Numbered from the stretch's first letter, positions 53,000 to 63,161 are shown. The stretch: DNA of 64,000 nucleotides from Cyanophora paradoxa (GCA_004431415.1 QPMI01000057.1:87869-151868); one strand, 5' to 3'. The notes: a model not told the origin generated them from the sequence alone. Program-made: numbers and translations.

Positions 53000-55900
53000 T
53001 CACACGCGCCTGTGAATGAGAGCATAGCAGTCGGAGAAAACGTTGTAAACCTCTGGGAAGCTTGGCGCCATGCCTGCCCTTGCCTGCTTAGCCTGGCGCT
53101 CTACTGCGTCGTCGAGCATGTCTTCCTCCCACGTGATGTAGCGTCGCTTTCGGCTGCCATTTGCCCTCCGTCCGCGTCGGAGAAAGCGCGTCTCACTCCG
53201 AGGTACTTCTCCAGCAGGTACTTGATGACTTGCCAAGACTGCTGCGAGAGCCGCTTCTTCTCACCGTCCGCTGCATCGAAGCGGGGCGCGCGCTCGTCCA
53301 GACTCTGCAGAGCCGCGTACGCCTCCCGACCCTCCGGCGACGCCAGGGCCGCGTAGGCTTCGTCCGACCACAGAGCACGCCCCGCGAGCTTTCCATACCC
53401 CGCCAGCCGAAGAGTTTCTTGAACAGCGCGACGACCTTCGATACCTTGAGGCGCTCAGCAGTAGGCACGATCTCGGCAACGTCCGCGCCATGCTTCAGCA
53501 CCAGCGTGACCACGGCAGTGAGCGGGATGGAGTAGAACGAATCCCACATCCAGGCGACGTCTCCTTCGGTCAGCTCGCTCGGATCCTTGGCCAGGAACGC
53601 GGCGATCGACGTGCGAGCAAGCGAAGCAACCTTCTCGATGTCCAGCTTAGCGAGAGACTCGCGGGACTGCCTCCAGGCCAGCACCGTGCTCCACAGATCG
53701 ACGGGCTCCAGCGCGCCCGCCTCCAGCACGCTCCTGATCTCGCGCAGCCGCTGCTCCTTCTCCTGCTTCGGTCCGCTCGGGTTTTGATCCTCCGTGACTT
53801 GCACGTTCATCAGCGCGCAGGTCGACATCAGCCGCAGGCGCGCTGCCACTGCGAGGCGCCGAGTGGGCATGCCGGCGCGGCGGCTCCCGCGGTGGCTAGC
53901 CTTCAGGTCCAGGTAGCGCTGCATGTCGTCCGAGCTCTCGTCGTCGTCGCTCTCACGCCAGTGCGCAGCCGCCGCGCCGACCGCAACCGAGGGCGTCCGG
54001 TTCTTGCGCACGGCGACGAGCAGGTGCTCTCCGTCGGGCGTGCTGCGTTTGCGCAGCCTTCTGACTCGAAACAGCAGCTGCACGATGTCGTCCGCCTCCA
54101 GCTGCGCGGGCTCTGCCTGGAACACGCCGTAGACCTTGTCAAAGTGCGCGTCCGAAAAGTCCACGCCTGCCCGAGCGCGGAAGTTGCGATGAGCACGTCG
54201 CAGGCCTTGTACGCGCCCTCCTCAGACACATCGATCGACACGATGCGCACTGGGCGTCGTTCGTGAAGCGCACGCTCTTCTCCTTGGCCTGCCAACGATG
54301 AGCCCGATCGTGAACGGTGCGCCGCTGCCGTCCTCGGGCCCTGCCTCGAGCTGAGTCACGTACTGAGCGCCGCCCAGGCTGAGCTGCTCCAGCGCCTGCT
54401 TCGCAATCTTCTCCTGCATCTCGATCGCCTTGGCCGGCGTCTCTGCAATGATCATCGCCCGGCAGCGCCCCGGTCTGCACAGCGCCATGATGTCCGCCTC
54501 GACGTGCGCCGGGCTGTCTGACACGCGCATCTTCCAGTCGCAGGTGCGATGCGAGTTGTACAGGAGCCCCAGGCGCGCCCGACCTCCTGCGCCGACTCTG
54601 CCAGGTACGCGAGATCGACCGACCGAACGAAGCCGTCATCGCCACGATGCGCGATGCCTTCATCACGCCGCGCCATAGGCCCACGCAGCGCGCGTTTCGA
54701 GGCACTGACCGCATACCTAGGTGCAGGCCGGTGGGCTCGAGGGTGCCGCTCGAGGTGAGGTGCTTCGTGAGGAGGAGAGCTCGTCCAGCACGACCAGTAG
54801 CGGCGCCGTCGACCAGCCCTCCCAGTCCTCGAGCACCTTGTGCAGCGAGTCCCATGTGATGACGACGCACCTGCACTCCTCATGGCGGAAGCCCACTTGC
54901 CATGCGATCCCTTTGAGCTCTCCGGTGGCTTCTTGATGTCCATGTAAAGCACGGCGTCCTTTGACAACTCCGCAGCATCAATGCGACGCTTGAGGTCGCG
55001 GGAGAAGGCCGGCGGCAAGTCACGAGGATCACTCGCCAGCCGCCTGCAAGGGCCGGGTCCAGGTACGCATCGATCAGCGCCTGCGTCTTCCCGTGTTGAG
55101 TCCCGAGCAGATGACGTCGACCTGCGGCTGAGCGGATCTCGGGTTCTGCTCCAGCGCCCGAATGCGGAGGTAAGGATCTTGCACGAGAGGTGGCGTTCAT
55201 CCACTGCATTGACGCAAGCTCCAGGCCCGTCGACTCGAGCGCGATCAGGAGGGAGGGGAGGGCAATGTCGAAGGCGACAGGCTGCGAGGGATCGGTCACA
55301 TAGCGGGTCTGTGCCACGCTGCCCGACTCCCTCCGGTCCCCCCCCTCGAGCTCGACTTCAATACCGTGCGCCTGGATGGAGATTCGAGCCGCCGGCGCCC
55401 CCGGCTGACTCCGCCCAGGACGAGGGTGATGGACCCGTCGGGCTCGACTCCAAGGTGCTGAACGCGGCGGGCGTCGTGCAGGCCAAGGTCCGCGCGCAGC
55501 TCTGCCCCCGCCTTCCAGATCTCGTCCCTCACCGCCTTGTTCTTGCGTAGGCGGTCCAGGAGCCGCTCCAAGGCCGGCAGGCTTGGGCTCGAATCCAGGA
55601 GAGCGCCCGGCTCCGGGATGGGCTTAGCGCGGGGCGCCGAGCTTCTGGATGGAGTGGGGAGGAGCTCCGCTCGCGGCCCGGGCGCCGGCCCCCGCAGAAC
55701 GTAGCCCCCGTGCCATCCACACCGAGCTCCAGGCCGCTCGAGCTCCAAAGAACCATGCATGAGATCGCAAGCCTCCGGGCTCTGTAGGACGTAGGCAGCC
55801 TTGAATCCATTATCCAAGGGGCGAGAGAAAGTGAAGCCTCCGAACTTGGTTGCAAAGGCGCAGGCTGCCCGGTGCTCGTCTCATCCTCGGCACCGAGAAG

Positions 55901-56098
55901 TGGCTGGGGGTGATGCAGGGCGGGTGGAAGACGCAGAAAGCCGTCCCCAGGGTCGGGCTGCAGGCCTTCTGGACTTCGACGAGAGGGAATCGAACGAAAA
56001 AGCTGCACTCCTGCTCGCTCAGATCTATCTGCTGTACCCGGCCCGGGCATACGGGCCAGGAAGGCGTCGACGTCGAGAGACACGCGTCCGGTTGCCAT
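53000..56098 (-). pseudogene. Herpes UL9/origin-binding-protein-like SF2 helicase, multiply frameshifted
   Basis: Start 56096-56098 (MATGRVSLDVDAFLARMPG). Recognisable blocks in several frames, in order: GTQHGKTQALIDAYL (Walker A, about 55085), GGWRVILVTCRR, VLYMDIKKPPE, a DELSS-like Walker B (about 54790), RIVAMTASFG, SPAHVEADIMALCRPGRCRA, then ACDVLIATSALG and VDFSDAHFDKVYGVF (about 54130-54210), and ADDIVQLLFRVRRLRKR. The last is the Q-x-x-x-R-x-R motif of the UL9/origin-binding family, also found in giant viruses. The C-terminal part continues to about 53000 (YITWEEDMLDDAVE). At least five single-base frame changes interrupt it. As a replication-initiator-type helicase it would work with the inverted repeat at 61.3-62.0 kb. 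Confidence 0.7.
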
Positions 56099-56187
56099 GG
56101 TCGTCTCTCTATAGCTAGGCTTGGAAAATTCTAGATCTACTAGGCTAGTCAACGTCTGTTGGCTAGCTATAGTCGACGTCTGGACTG

Positions 56188-56325
56188 CTGTCTCGACCTT
56201 CTGAGATATTAATTTAAAGATCTGGGAGGGTCGGGACAGGCTCTGGTCCGTCTGGATCCGGACTGCTCAGCGGCTGTCTCGACCTTCTGAGATATTAATT
56301 TAAAGATCTGGGAGGGTCGGGACAG
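56188..56325. repeat. Two further hairpins of the 52-kb family, in tandem
   Basis: 56188-56239 and 56274-56325 have stems CTGTCTCGACCTTC with GAGGGTCGGGACAG and the loop AGATATTAATTTAAAGATCT. They lie 90 bp upstream of the helicase start. The stems pair with two mismatches or G-T pairs. With the 52.2-52.9 kb copies they flank the helicase gene. Confidence 0.75.
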
Positions 56326-56329
56326 GCTT

Positions 56330-57400
56330 TGGTCGACCTTAAGCGCTCAACTAGACCCGGTTGACACCGTCTTGATCTCTCCTTCTTGGCGCAGCGGACG
56401 ATGTGACGCGCAGACCGTCGGCCCGGCGGACGGGGAGGCGCGCGCGTAGAACTTCGGAAGCGCTAGCCCCTTGCTTGACCGAAGCTTAGAAAGTTTTGAG
56501 CGCACGTGAATGCGACACGTGTAGAGAGAAGGCAGAGCGCGCCGGAGCTAGCTTGCGCGGCCGAGCGCTCGACCGCCTTGCTCCTAAGCTCAGAAAGTTT
56601 TGGGCTCACGCGGTTGCTCCACGTGTTTCGACTCAAAACACAGTACCCCAACCCGAAAAAAAGCGCCCGGGCAGCGCATCTCGCAGCGCCCGGGCCCAGC
56701 GCTCCTTGCAGCACTTGCCAGAGGCACTAGCTTGCATTCCGCTCAGCCCGGAGAGCCGCCGCCTCGCTCCTTTCGATTCGGAGGTGCGCCTCACTTCGCA
56801 ACCTCTTTCTCCGCACCACGGCTAGCTCCGGACCTCAGATTTTGGGCGCTGGAAAGCTCTCTCGACGCCGCACTCACGCCGCCACGCGCAGGGTCGCTCG
56901 CGCCGGCCGCGGACCTTCGAAAGCTCGATGGCGCCCGAGCCGGAGCACTCCGCCGCATCCCGCAGGTGCCAGCTCGCTCTCTTGCCGCTCTATCCCTTGC
57001 ATTTAGCACCTAGAACATGCCCCGCAACCTCGCGCTCGATTCGCCCGCGTCCGCTGACATTTGGTCTCTGAGCAGGTGCCGAGATTGGCCGCCGCGCCTT
57101 CCGCAACTCGAGCCGACGTTCGCGGCGACTTGCGCACGCTTCTAGATCTCGTTCTCAAGCCCGCGCATCGATTCGGCGGCTCCGGCTCGCCTCCCCGCGC
57201 CTCCAGCCCCGCGCCCCACACCCGTTCTTGTCCTAGCTAAGCCCTCCCTTGTCCGCAGCCAGTCGCGGGCTACGCGCATCGCGGATAGCATCAGTGGAGC
57301 TACGTTTCAGCGCTGGACGCAGGCCCGCCCGCCCAATCCCTCCCACCTCCCGCTCGCAGCACGCTCACTGGGCCGCAGGCAGCTTCGCGGGGAGCCGCTG
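56330..57400. other. Stretch without a supportable gene, with a diverged direct repeat
   Basis: GCTTAGAAAGTTTTGAGC (56484) and GCTCAGAAAGTTTTGGGC (about 56587) head two similar segments of about 100 bp that also share CACGTGT. Open frames are present on both strands (for example 56791-57009), but none shows convincing protein-like composition. A short plus frame at 57016-57144 (MPRNLALDSPASADIW) is possible. Confidence 0.35.
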
Positions 57401-58686
57401 GATTCGAAGCCGCGCACCTTCCCCGCCCGTCCCGACGTCGTACGCGCTAACGTCGCCCGCGCCGCAGGTGGCCGCCAGGCCTCCTGCATCCAGTCCTTCG
57501 AGCCGGTGTGGCTGCGGGCGAAGCGCCTCGCCTTCTGGCAGGAGACGGCCTCCTGCACCCTCACCCGCTTCGTCATCACCCACTGCGTCGTCGACCCCAC
57601 CACCTACCTCGTCGGCTCGGAGACGGAGGGCGGCATGACGAGCGTGGCGGGCATCTGCGAGTACATCTCGCGCACGGAGGGCCCGGACGCCGCCGCCGCC
57701 GTCGCCGCCGACGTCGAGAACGGCGAGCTGGACGAGACCATCGCCGCCTTCGGCCCAGGTGCCGCCTCTTCTCCTACAGGGCCGGCGGCATCTGGCAGAC
57801 CTACATCCGCGGCATCGTCCCAAGGCCCCCTCTCCCTCGGCGAGAGCCAGCCGGCGCTGCAGGCCATCCAGTTCTTCGAGCCGGCGGACCCGGAGAACGG
57901 CCCCTTCCCCGTCAAGGCCTCGATCCGCGGCAGGGGCAAGCGCACCCGCAACTCGGCCCCGCCTTCGTCCCGCCCCCGCCGCCCTCCTCCTCGCACGGCC
58001 AGCAGCACGCCGGCCAGCAGCACGCCGGCCAGCAGCGCATCGACGAGATGCTGCCGCGCCAGGTCCGGCCCCGCGTACCCCCGCCTTCCCTGTACCCCCC
58101 TCCCTCGCCCCCTCCTGATCCAAGGGCAGGGTACCCGGCGAACGGCGGCGCGGGCCCGAGCGGCTACGGGAGCTCGGCCCCCTCCGACGGCGCCGGCCCC
58201 AGCCCCGTCCCCTTCTCCCTCGCCGACCGCAGCCCGTCCCGCCGCCTTCGCCGCCGCTCCCGACCGGACGCGTTCATCCCCGGCCCCGGCGCCATCCTCA
58301 GCGCGATCATGGGCTTCGGGGCCCAGCAGGGGGCCGAGCGGCGGGCGCTGGCGGCGCGCCAGGCGCGCGAGGCGGAGGCGCGGCGCCAGGGCCTCTGGGC
58401 CCAGCGCCTGCAGGAGGCCACCGCCTTCCGCGCCGAGCTGGAGGCGGGCTTCCGCGCGGAGCGGATGAGCGCGGCGGAGGCCTCGGAGCGCTGGCGGGCG
58501 TTCGAGGCGGAGTCGGCGGGGCTGGCGAAGGGCCTCGGCTACAGCTACCGGCGCGTGCCCGTGCTCAAGGACTACGCGTCGGCCGCGGCGCGGGAGGCCT
58601 CGCGGGCGGAGATCGACGCGGCGGAGGAGCAGGCGGCGCGCGAGGAGGCCGAGGACAACGCGCGCTTCCGGCACCTGCACCACTGA
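57400..58686 (+). pseudogene. Unrecognised about 420-residue virus-segment protein, frameshifted
   Basis: The N-terminal frame contains CIQSFEPVWLRAKRLAFWQE, FVITHCVVDPTTYLVGSETE and GICEYISRTEGPDAAAA (57485-57690). A neighbouring frame continues CRLFSYRAGGIWQTYIRGI (57770-57815), then ALQAIQFFEPADPENGPFPV (57855-57915). A third frame has QQRIDEMLPRQVRPRV and the C-terminal helical part AERRALAARQAREAEARRQG, ending FRHLHH with a stop at 58684-58686. The middle is Pro/Ser-rich with a duplicated GQQHA. The start is not determined. A virion structural or membrane-remodelling role is conceivable, but I recognise no family. Confidence 0.45.
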
Positions 58687-58735
58687 GGCCCCGAGGCGGT
58701 ATTTTTTCTCAACCCTCCCTCAATTCGGTCCCGCG

Positions 58736-58987
58736 ATGGCCTTCGAAGCTTATCCTGCCCACTACTCGCTAGGAGCGCTGGCCGCGACCCTCACCTGGCT
58801 CCTCGGCGGCACCCCCACGGCCTCGGCGGTCATAGGCGTGGGCTTCGGCTACGCCGCCAAGTCCCTCTACGCCCCCGGCGGCGCCTCGCAGGCGGCGGCC
58901 GGCATGCGCCCGCCGGGCGCTAACTTTTCAAAGTTCATTCTCCCTCCCCCTTTTCCGAGTTCCGAGTCCGTTGGCGTTCCCTTTTAA
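58736..58987 (+). CDS. Small hydrophobic protein with two predicted membrane segments
   Basis: Start 58736 (MAFEAYPAHYSLGALAATLT), 83 residues, intact. Hydrophobic stretches LGALAATLTWLLGG and ASAVIGVGFGYAAK suggest a double-pass or hairpin membrane protein, followed by a hydrophilic tail. It follows the previous gene by 49 bp. No family recognised. Confidence 0.6.
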   Translation: MAFEAYPAHYSLGALAATLTWLLGGTPTASAVIGVGFGYAAKSLYAPGGASQAAAGMRPPGANFSKFILPPPFPSSESVGVPF

Positions 58988-59017
58988 ATTTTCTTCATTC
59001 TCGTTACACGTTCGAAG

Positions 59018-59493
59018 ATGTCGAGCGCGGTAGAGAAGCTGCTGTGCACCGTGTTCAAATCGGATTCGCGATGCAGCAAGATCGGCGAGGCGGCGAGGGC
59101 TAAGGGCGGGGCGGCGGCGGAGGGGCCCAGGGTGAAGGCGGCGGATCCCGCGCCGCCGTCGCTGAAAACGATCAAGGGGGCGGGCAAGGGCAGGAGCGTG
59201 GGGCGCTGCCCTCGTGGCGATCGCGCGGGGCAGAGGGAGGCGGCGCACGCGGCGACGGCGGCGCTGGCCGCGCGGCGGCAGGCGGAGGCCTACCCGTGCC
59301 TGGGCCGGGGGCTGCACCCGCCGGCCGGCCGCCCTACGCCGTGAGCGCCTACTTCGACGAGGCCAACCGGCTGAGCTGCCAGGAGCTGTGCGACAACCGC
59401 ATGCGGCGCGCCGTGGACGGGCACCTGCCGCTGCTGGTGGCGCTGGGCGGCTCGCTCCTGATGGTCTGGTACCTGCGCGGCCTGGTCATTTAG
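59018..59493 (+). pseudogene. Small protein with C-terminal membrane anchor, frameshifted
   Basis: Start 59018 (MSSAVEKLLCTVFKSDSRCS). The start frame runs into an unrelated C-terminus, while the adjacent frame gives AVSAYFDEANRLSCQELCDN and a C-terminal helix HLPLLVALGGSLLMVWYLRG, stop 59491-59493. One or two indels near 59200 would join them. Tail-anchored topology; function unknown. Confidence 0.45.
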
Positions 59494-59519
59494 ATAGTTT
59501 TTCGAAGTCTAGGTCAAAG

Positions 59520-59917
59520 ATGGGCTGGGTGGACGCCGTGCTGACCAAGGTCTTCGGACCGAAGAGCGCGCAGCCGCCGCCGAGCTTCAACCTGGCCGCG
59601 GCGATCAGCACGACGATCGAGCGCAAGAACAACGAGCTCATCCTAAAGAACGACGGCAAGCTTCCCTGGGCCGACGTGGCGCGGGCGCACTCGGCAGCAC
59701 GCTGACGGGAATCGATCGGACGGGCGCCGCGGGCGTGAAGGTCGGCAGGCGGTTGCGGCGTGCCGGAGCTTGCGATGAAGGGCTGGCACTACGCAAGATC
59801 GCCGCCGGCGTCGCCGCCGTGCTCCTTGCGATCTGGCTCGCGTGGCAGCTGCGCGGCGCCTACCAGGGCGCGCGCCTGCAGAGCGCCCAGCTCGACTATT
59901 TTCTAAAGGCTAGGTAA
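59520..59917 (+). pseudogene. Small protein with C-terminal membrane segment, frameshifted
   Basis: Start 59520 (MGWVDAVLTKVFGPKSAQPP) and AISTTIERKNNELILKNDGK in one frame, then a shift near 59690. The next frame has LRKIAAGVAAVLLAIWLAWQ and ends QLDYFLKAR, stop 59915-59917. Same layout as the preceding gene: soluble N-terminus and one C-terminal helix. Confidence 0.45.
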
Positions 59918-59929
59918 AGCGAGCGAACC

Positions 59930-60301
59930 ATGCGCGGCGGCTCTTCCCCCCGTGTTTCCTTCGCTGAGAACCCGGTGGCGAACGCAGTCGCCCCTACCCC
60001 CCTGGAGCCCGGAGTGAACTGGAGCGTGCGAACGCAGTCTCCGTCAAGAAGGCAAGCGCACGCTGGCGCTGGAAGTCCCGGTCGCGGAGGATACGGAGAA
60101 GGTTGCATTCAACAAGCGCAAGACGTACAAGGCGATACGCGAGGACAGCTGCTGCCCACGGACTCGGTTCCCGGGCTGCCGGGCACCACGGCCGGCGAGC
60201 TCCTAGTGCGCAACCTGCGCCTGCAGTACGTCTCCCGCCTCCGCCGCTCCAAGGCCAAGAAGGCGCGCCTGGACTCGGGCGATAGCAGCTCTAGCTCGTA
60301 G
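59930..60301 (+). pseudogene. Unrecognised basic protein, frameshifted
   Basis: Start 59930 (MRGGSSPRVSFAENPVANAV). Middle frame VAFNKRKTYKAIREDS (about 60102-60150). C-terminal frame AGELLVRNLRLQYVSRLRRS, then a Lys-rich stretch and poly-Ser to a stop at 60299-60301. It starts 12 bp after the previous gene and overlaps the 3' end of the minus-strand gene at 60291 by 11 bp. Confidence 0.45.
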
Positions 60302-60416
60302 GGCTCTGTACTGTTGTATTCAATGCTTTACCAGTTCCTGTTCCTATCCAGAGCACGACTCGGGTGAAGGGCACGGTCATAGCGAACATGAACTCGGCGA
60401 ACTTTGCAAAGTTCAT
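60291..60416 (-). CDS. 41-residue membrane peptide
   Basis: Start 60414-60416 (MNFAKFAEFMFAMTVPFTRV), with a hydrophobic core FMFAMTVPFTRVVLWIG, stop 60291-60293. Its ATG overlaps the TGA of the upstream minus-strand gene (60415-60417), the arrangement of a translationally coupled or compact viral gene pair. Confidence 0.5.
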   Translation of the reverse strand: MNFAKFAEFMFAMTVPFTRVVLWIGTGTGKALNTTVQSPTS

Positions 60417-60608
60417 CAGGGTTCCCAGGCGGGGATCCTCCAGTAGATCGCCTCGCGCAGCGCCTCGTAGACGCGCATGAGGGAGCGCTCGTTCTCCGTC
60501 GCGAAGGCGTCGCCGGGCTCGTCGGGTCGGATCCGTGAGCTCGGAGTACTCGTCCGAGCTGCCCGCGCTCTCGGCACCTGCGGCGGGGTCGGGCGAGGGG
60601 TCGGGCAT
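60415..60608 (-). pseudogene. Small acidic protein, one frameshift
   Basis: Start 60606-60608 (MPDPSPDPAAGAESAGSSDE). One frame change near 60530 leads to EPGDAFATENERSLMRVYEA and LREAIYWRIPAWEP, with the TGA at 60415-60417. Acidic N-terminus, amphipathic C-terminal helix. Not recognised. Confidence 0.45.
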
Positions 60609-60656
60609 TCTTTGCTGGTAGAAGGGTTAGAAGAGGGACCAGAAAATCACTAGCAA

Positions 60657-60993
60657 TCACGGGCGCCGGAACTCCATCGAGTCGCCGCGCCAGTACTTGT
60701 TGCCGGAGGCGAGCAGCTTCATCGGCTCGCCCGTCGAATCGTGCTTCCAGGCCTCGCCGTCCCAGAGGCCGTGCCGCCGTCCTCTAGCTTGAGGCGGTGG
60801 CCGGCTCGAGCCGGTTGCCGTCGAGCATGCGGCCGGCCATGAGCGCAGGTCCACTCGGTGAGGTTGCGCTGCTCTGCGGGGGTGAGCCGCGCTCGACGCG
60901 CTCGGGCTGGCGCGCCTCGCGCTCCATGCGGCTGAGGCCCACCAGGAAGAAGATGGGCAGCGCAAAGGCCATGAGATCTAGCAGGGCCTCCAT
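60657..60993 (-). pseudogene. Small protein with N-terminal membrane helix, frameshifted
   Basis: Start 60991-60993 (MEALLDLMAFALPIFFLVGL), giving a signal-anchor-like helix, then a hydrophilic region to LDGNRLEPAT. A shift near 60785 leads to LWDGEAWKHDSTGEPMKLLA and GNKYWRGDSMEFRRP with a stop at 60657-60659. Not recognised. Confidence 0.45.
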
Positions 60994-61118
60994 TGAGAGG
61001 ACTTAGAAAGGTTCCGACCAGCCCGAGAGCTGCGGCCCAGCGCGGCGCGTAGTAGAGCGCGGCGCCGCCGCCGCAAGGATCAGAAGCGCGCGGGCCGCGC
61101 CGGCTCCTCCAGGTCAGG

Positions 61119-61272
61119 TCACGTCTCCGGCCGCGCGCCGGAGCCGCCAGGATCTCGGCTCGGAGCAGAGGACTTGGGCCCGCGGCGGCGGCGCTGCTTG
61201 GGCGCCGAGGCGGCGCGTGAGAAGGTCCTCAGGCTCCTGCTTGATACCTGCGCAATCGGTGAAGTCCATGCT
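61119..61272 (-). CDS. Possible 50-residue basic protein
   Basis: Start 61270-61272 (MDFTDCAGIKQEPEDLLTRR). It reads to a stop near 61120, or with a shift into KQRRRRGPKSSAPSRDPGG. IKQEPED resembles a psi-K-x-E motif. It lies at the left edge of the inverted-repeat region. Low certainty. Confidence 0.3.
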
Positions 61273-61329
61273 TGCTGGGTACCTTGGAAATTGTGGGAGG
61301 CGTCCGGAGTGTGCGAACGTAGCTCCAAT

Positions 61330-62000
61330 GGATTTGCGTCATTTACGTCCGCGTCATTTACGTCACGAGTTTGCCGGCGACTCGGGACTCGGGCCCAACT
61401 TCTCCGGTAAGTTCGAGACTTGAACTCGGCGGGGTACCCCCGGTGTCCTAGTGTCCTAGTGTCCTAGTGCTACTAGCTAGTGGTATCGATATCTAGCTAG
61501 CTAGCGCTAGCGCTTGCTTAATTAATTAACCTGAAGGGTCGCGTCATTTACGTCAGCGTCATTTACGTCACGGAGTTTGCCGGCGACTCGGACTCGGGCC
61601 AACTTCTCCCGGTAAGTTCGTCACGACCAGTAGCTACTAGTACCGCTAGTACTACGTAGTATACTTAGTACTACTTGGTACTACTTAGTACTACTAGCTT
61701 AGTACTAGTAGCCACCGATACTGGTACAGCTTTTATAGATTTAAGCATTCATTCAATGTGAATAACGATAATAGTAATATAATAACGATAAGTAATAGGG
61801 ATACCCTATTTTTCCAAGTCTCGAACTTACCGGAGAAGTTGGGCCCGAGTCCCGAGTCGCCGGCAAACTCCGTGACGTAAATGACGCTGACGTAATGACG
61901 CGACCCTTCGGTAACCTCCGCAACCCTTCAGGTAAATGTCAGGTAACTTCAGTGAGTTAATTAAGCAAGCGCTAGCTAGCTAGATATCACAGCTCTTACC
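61330..62000. other. Large inverted repeat with AT-rich centre: candidate viral replication origin
   Basis: The left arm, about 61488-61622, has GATATCTAGCTAGC, GCTTGCTTAATTAATTAAC, paired GCGTCATTTACGTCA boxes and GAGTTTGCCGGCGACTCGG. It recurs inverted at about 61818-61988. An extra forward copy of the box part lies at 61333-61420. The centre, 61623-61817, is AT-rich with TAGTACTA palindromes and AATAACGATAA repeats, in strong contrast to the GC-rich surroundings. No protein-coding frame spans it. Herpesvirus origins have the same plan (AT-rich centre flanked by inverted initiator boxes), and a UL9-like helicase is encoded about 5 kb away. Confidence 0.6.
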
Positions 62001-62039
62001 TTGCCCAAGTTGATGGTATCTAGCAGGGCCTGCTCCTCC

Positions 62040-62632
62040 AAGTCTGCACCGCCGCCGCCGCCCAGCGCTAGCGCTAGCTCGATACCGCCTCCGGACTTGA
62101 TCTCCCTGGCTCCAGCCACCTGAGGGCTCAGGCCACCTCCTCCTGGTGAAGCCGGTATCGTTGCTCTTGTCCAGCTTGAGGTAGCGGTAGGGCGCCGGCG
62201 CCGGCCAGTCCGGCCTGTGGCCGCTTGCCTCCTTGGCTATGTCCTTGGCCTACGCGGTCGCAGGTCCGCCTTGGCCTTCGCCCTCTGCAAGGGGCCAGCG
62301 CCTTGAACTTCGGTGCCTTGGTCGCCGGCAGGGCCTTCGGCTGGGGCTTCACCGCCTTCGGCTGCTGAGGCCTTAGCTGCTTCGATTTCGGCATACTTCT
62401 TGCTCATAAATGAGAAAAGCGCCTCGAAGTCGGCCTTTATCTCCTCCTTGGTCCAGGATGTCACCTGATCCGGGTCACCTGAGAACGGCGCATCGAACGC
62501 CACGTGGAGCGATTTGCAGGCCTGAGCTATCATTGGCTCGGGCCAGGCCAGCTCGATCAGCTGAAGGTAGATGTTCAGGGCCTTGTCGAGCTTGGCGCCC
62601 TGAGAGACTAGCTGGGAGATAGCGGGCTCCAT
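62040..62632 (-). pseudogene. Unrecognised protein, frameshifted
   Basis: Start 62630-62632 (MEPAISQLVSQGAKLDKALN), with YLQLIELAWPEPMIAQACKS, TSWTKEEIKADFEALFSFMS and the helix KKYAEIEAAKASAAEGG. A shift near 62290 leads to SGHRPDWPAPAPYRYLKLDK and SNDTGFTRRRWPE (about 62120-62200). The true stop is uncertain (62128 or beyond). Soluble, helical; family unknown. Divergent from the gene at 62895. Confidence 0.45.
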
Positions 62633-62714
62633 GGTACAGCAGAGCTTTAGAAAATGGCGCCAAGTCCAAGTCCTTTTTTACGGGCGAGGCCTGGGCCGGG
62701 GGCCAGGGCCGAGT

Positions 62715-62775
62715 CCCAACTCCGTGACGTAAATGACGCTGACGTAAATGACGCGGACGTAAATGACGCCGAATT
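62715..62775. promoter_or_regulatory. Three TGACGTAAATGACGC boxes in a divergent intergenic region
   Basis: Three near-tandem copies of GACGTAAATGACGC lie between the divergent starts at 62632 and 62895. They are the inverse of the boxes in the 61.3-62.0 kb inverted repeat. They include a TGACGT core. They may be initiator-binding or promoter elements shared with the origin-like region. Repeated CTCACCTGA motifs follow at about 62786-62830. Confidence 0.5.
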
Positions 62776-62894
62776 TTCAAGTTGCCCTCACCTGAAACTC
62801 AGCTGAGCGCTCACCTGACCCTCACCTGAACGGCCTCAAAACCGCAGCCCCGCCGCGCCCTCTCCTCACACTTCAAAGCCAAGAGAAATCAAGA

Positions 62895-63161
62895 ATGTGC
62901 ATCCCCACGTACTTCACCTGCTGTCTCACCTTCGGCATCTTCGCATACGTCATATACGACGATGAGTTCGACCGAAACACGTTCTACTTCTGCAAGCTCC
63001 TTCGCGACATTTCGTCGGAGCACCGCAAGGGCGATGAGTATGATTGGATTCAACTGCTCCCCTCAAGAACGAGATCGTACTGGAGAGAGAAGTGCATTGT
63101 AGGCAGGTTCAAGATTAGCTCGATTCGTGTAGCCGTCGTAGAGGATCTGATGGTGAATTGA
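62895..63161 (+). CDS. 88-residue protein with N-terminal hydrophobic segment
   Basis: Start 62895 (MCIPTYFTCCLTFGIFAYVI), stop 63159-63161, intact. A Cys-rich hydrophobic N-terminus (signal anchor) is followed by YDDEFDRNTFYFCKLLRDIS and a basic C-terminal part. No family recognised. Amino-acid use is less Ala/Pro-biased than its neighbours. Confidence 0.55.
   Translation: MCIPTYFTCCLTFGIFAYVIYDDEFDRNTFYFCKLLRDISSEHRKGDEYDWIQLLPSRTRSYWREKCIVGRFKISSIRVAVVEDLMVN

Noticed and set aside
56463-57009. Short frames on both strands upstream of the 57.4 kb gene
   Set aside because: They overlap each other, lack protein-like order and sit in a diverged direct repeat.
57508-58686. Frames rich in Arg/Pro/Gly opposite and overlapping the 57.4-58.7 kb gene
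   Set aside because: Composition is that of shifted GC-rich codons. The chosen frames have hydrophobic and charged residues in protein-like order.
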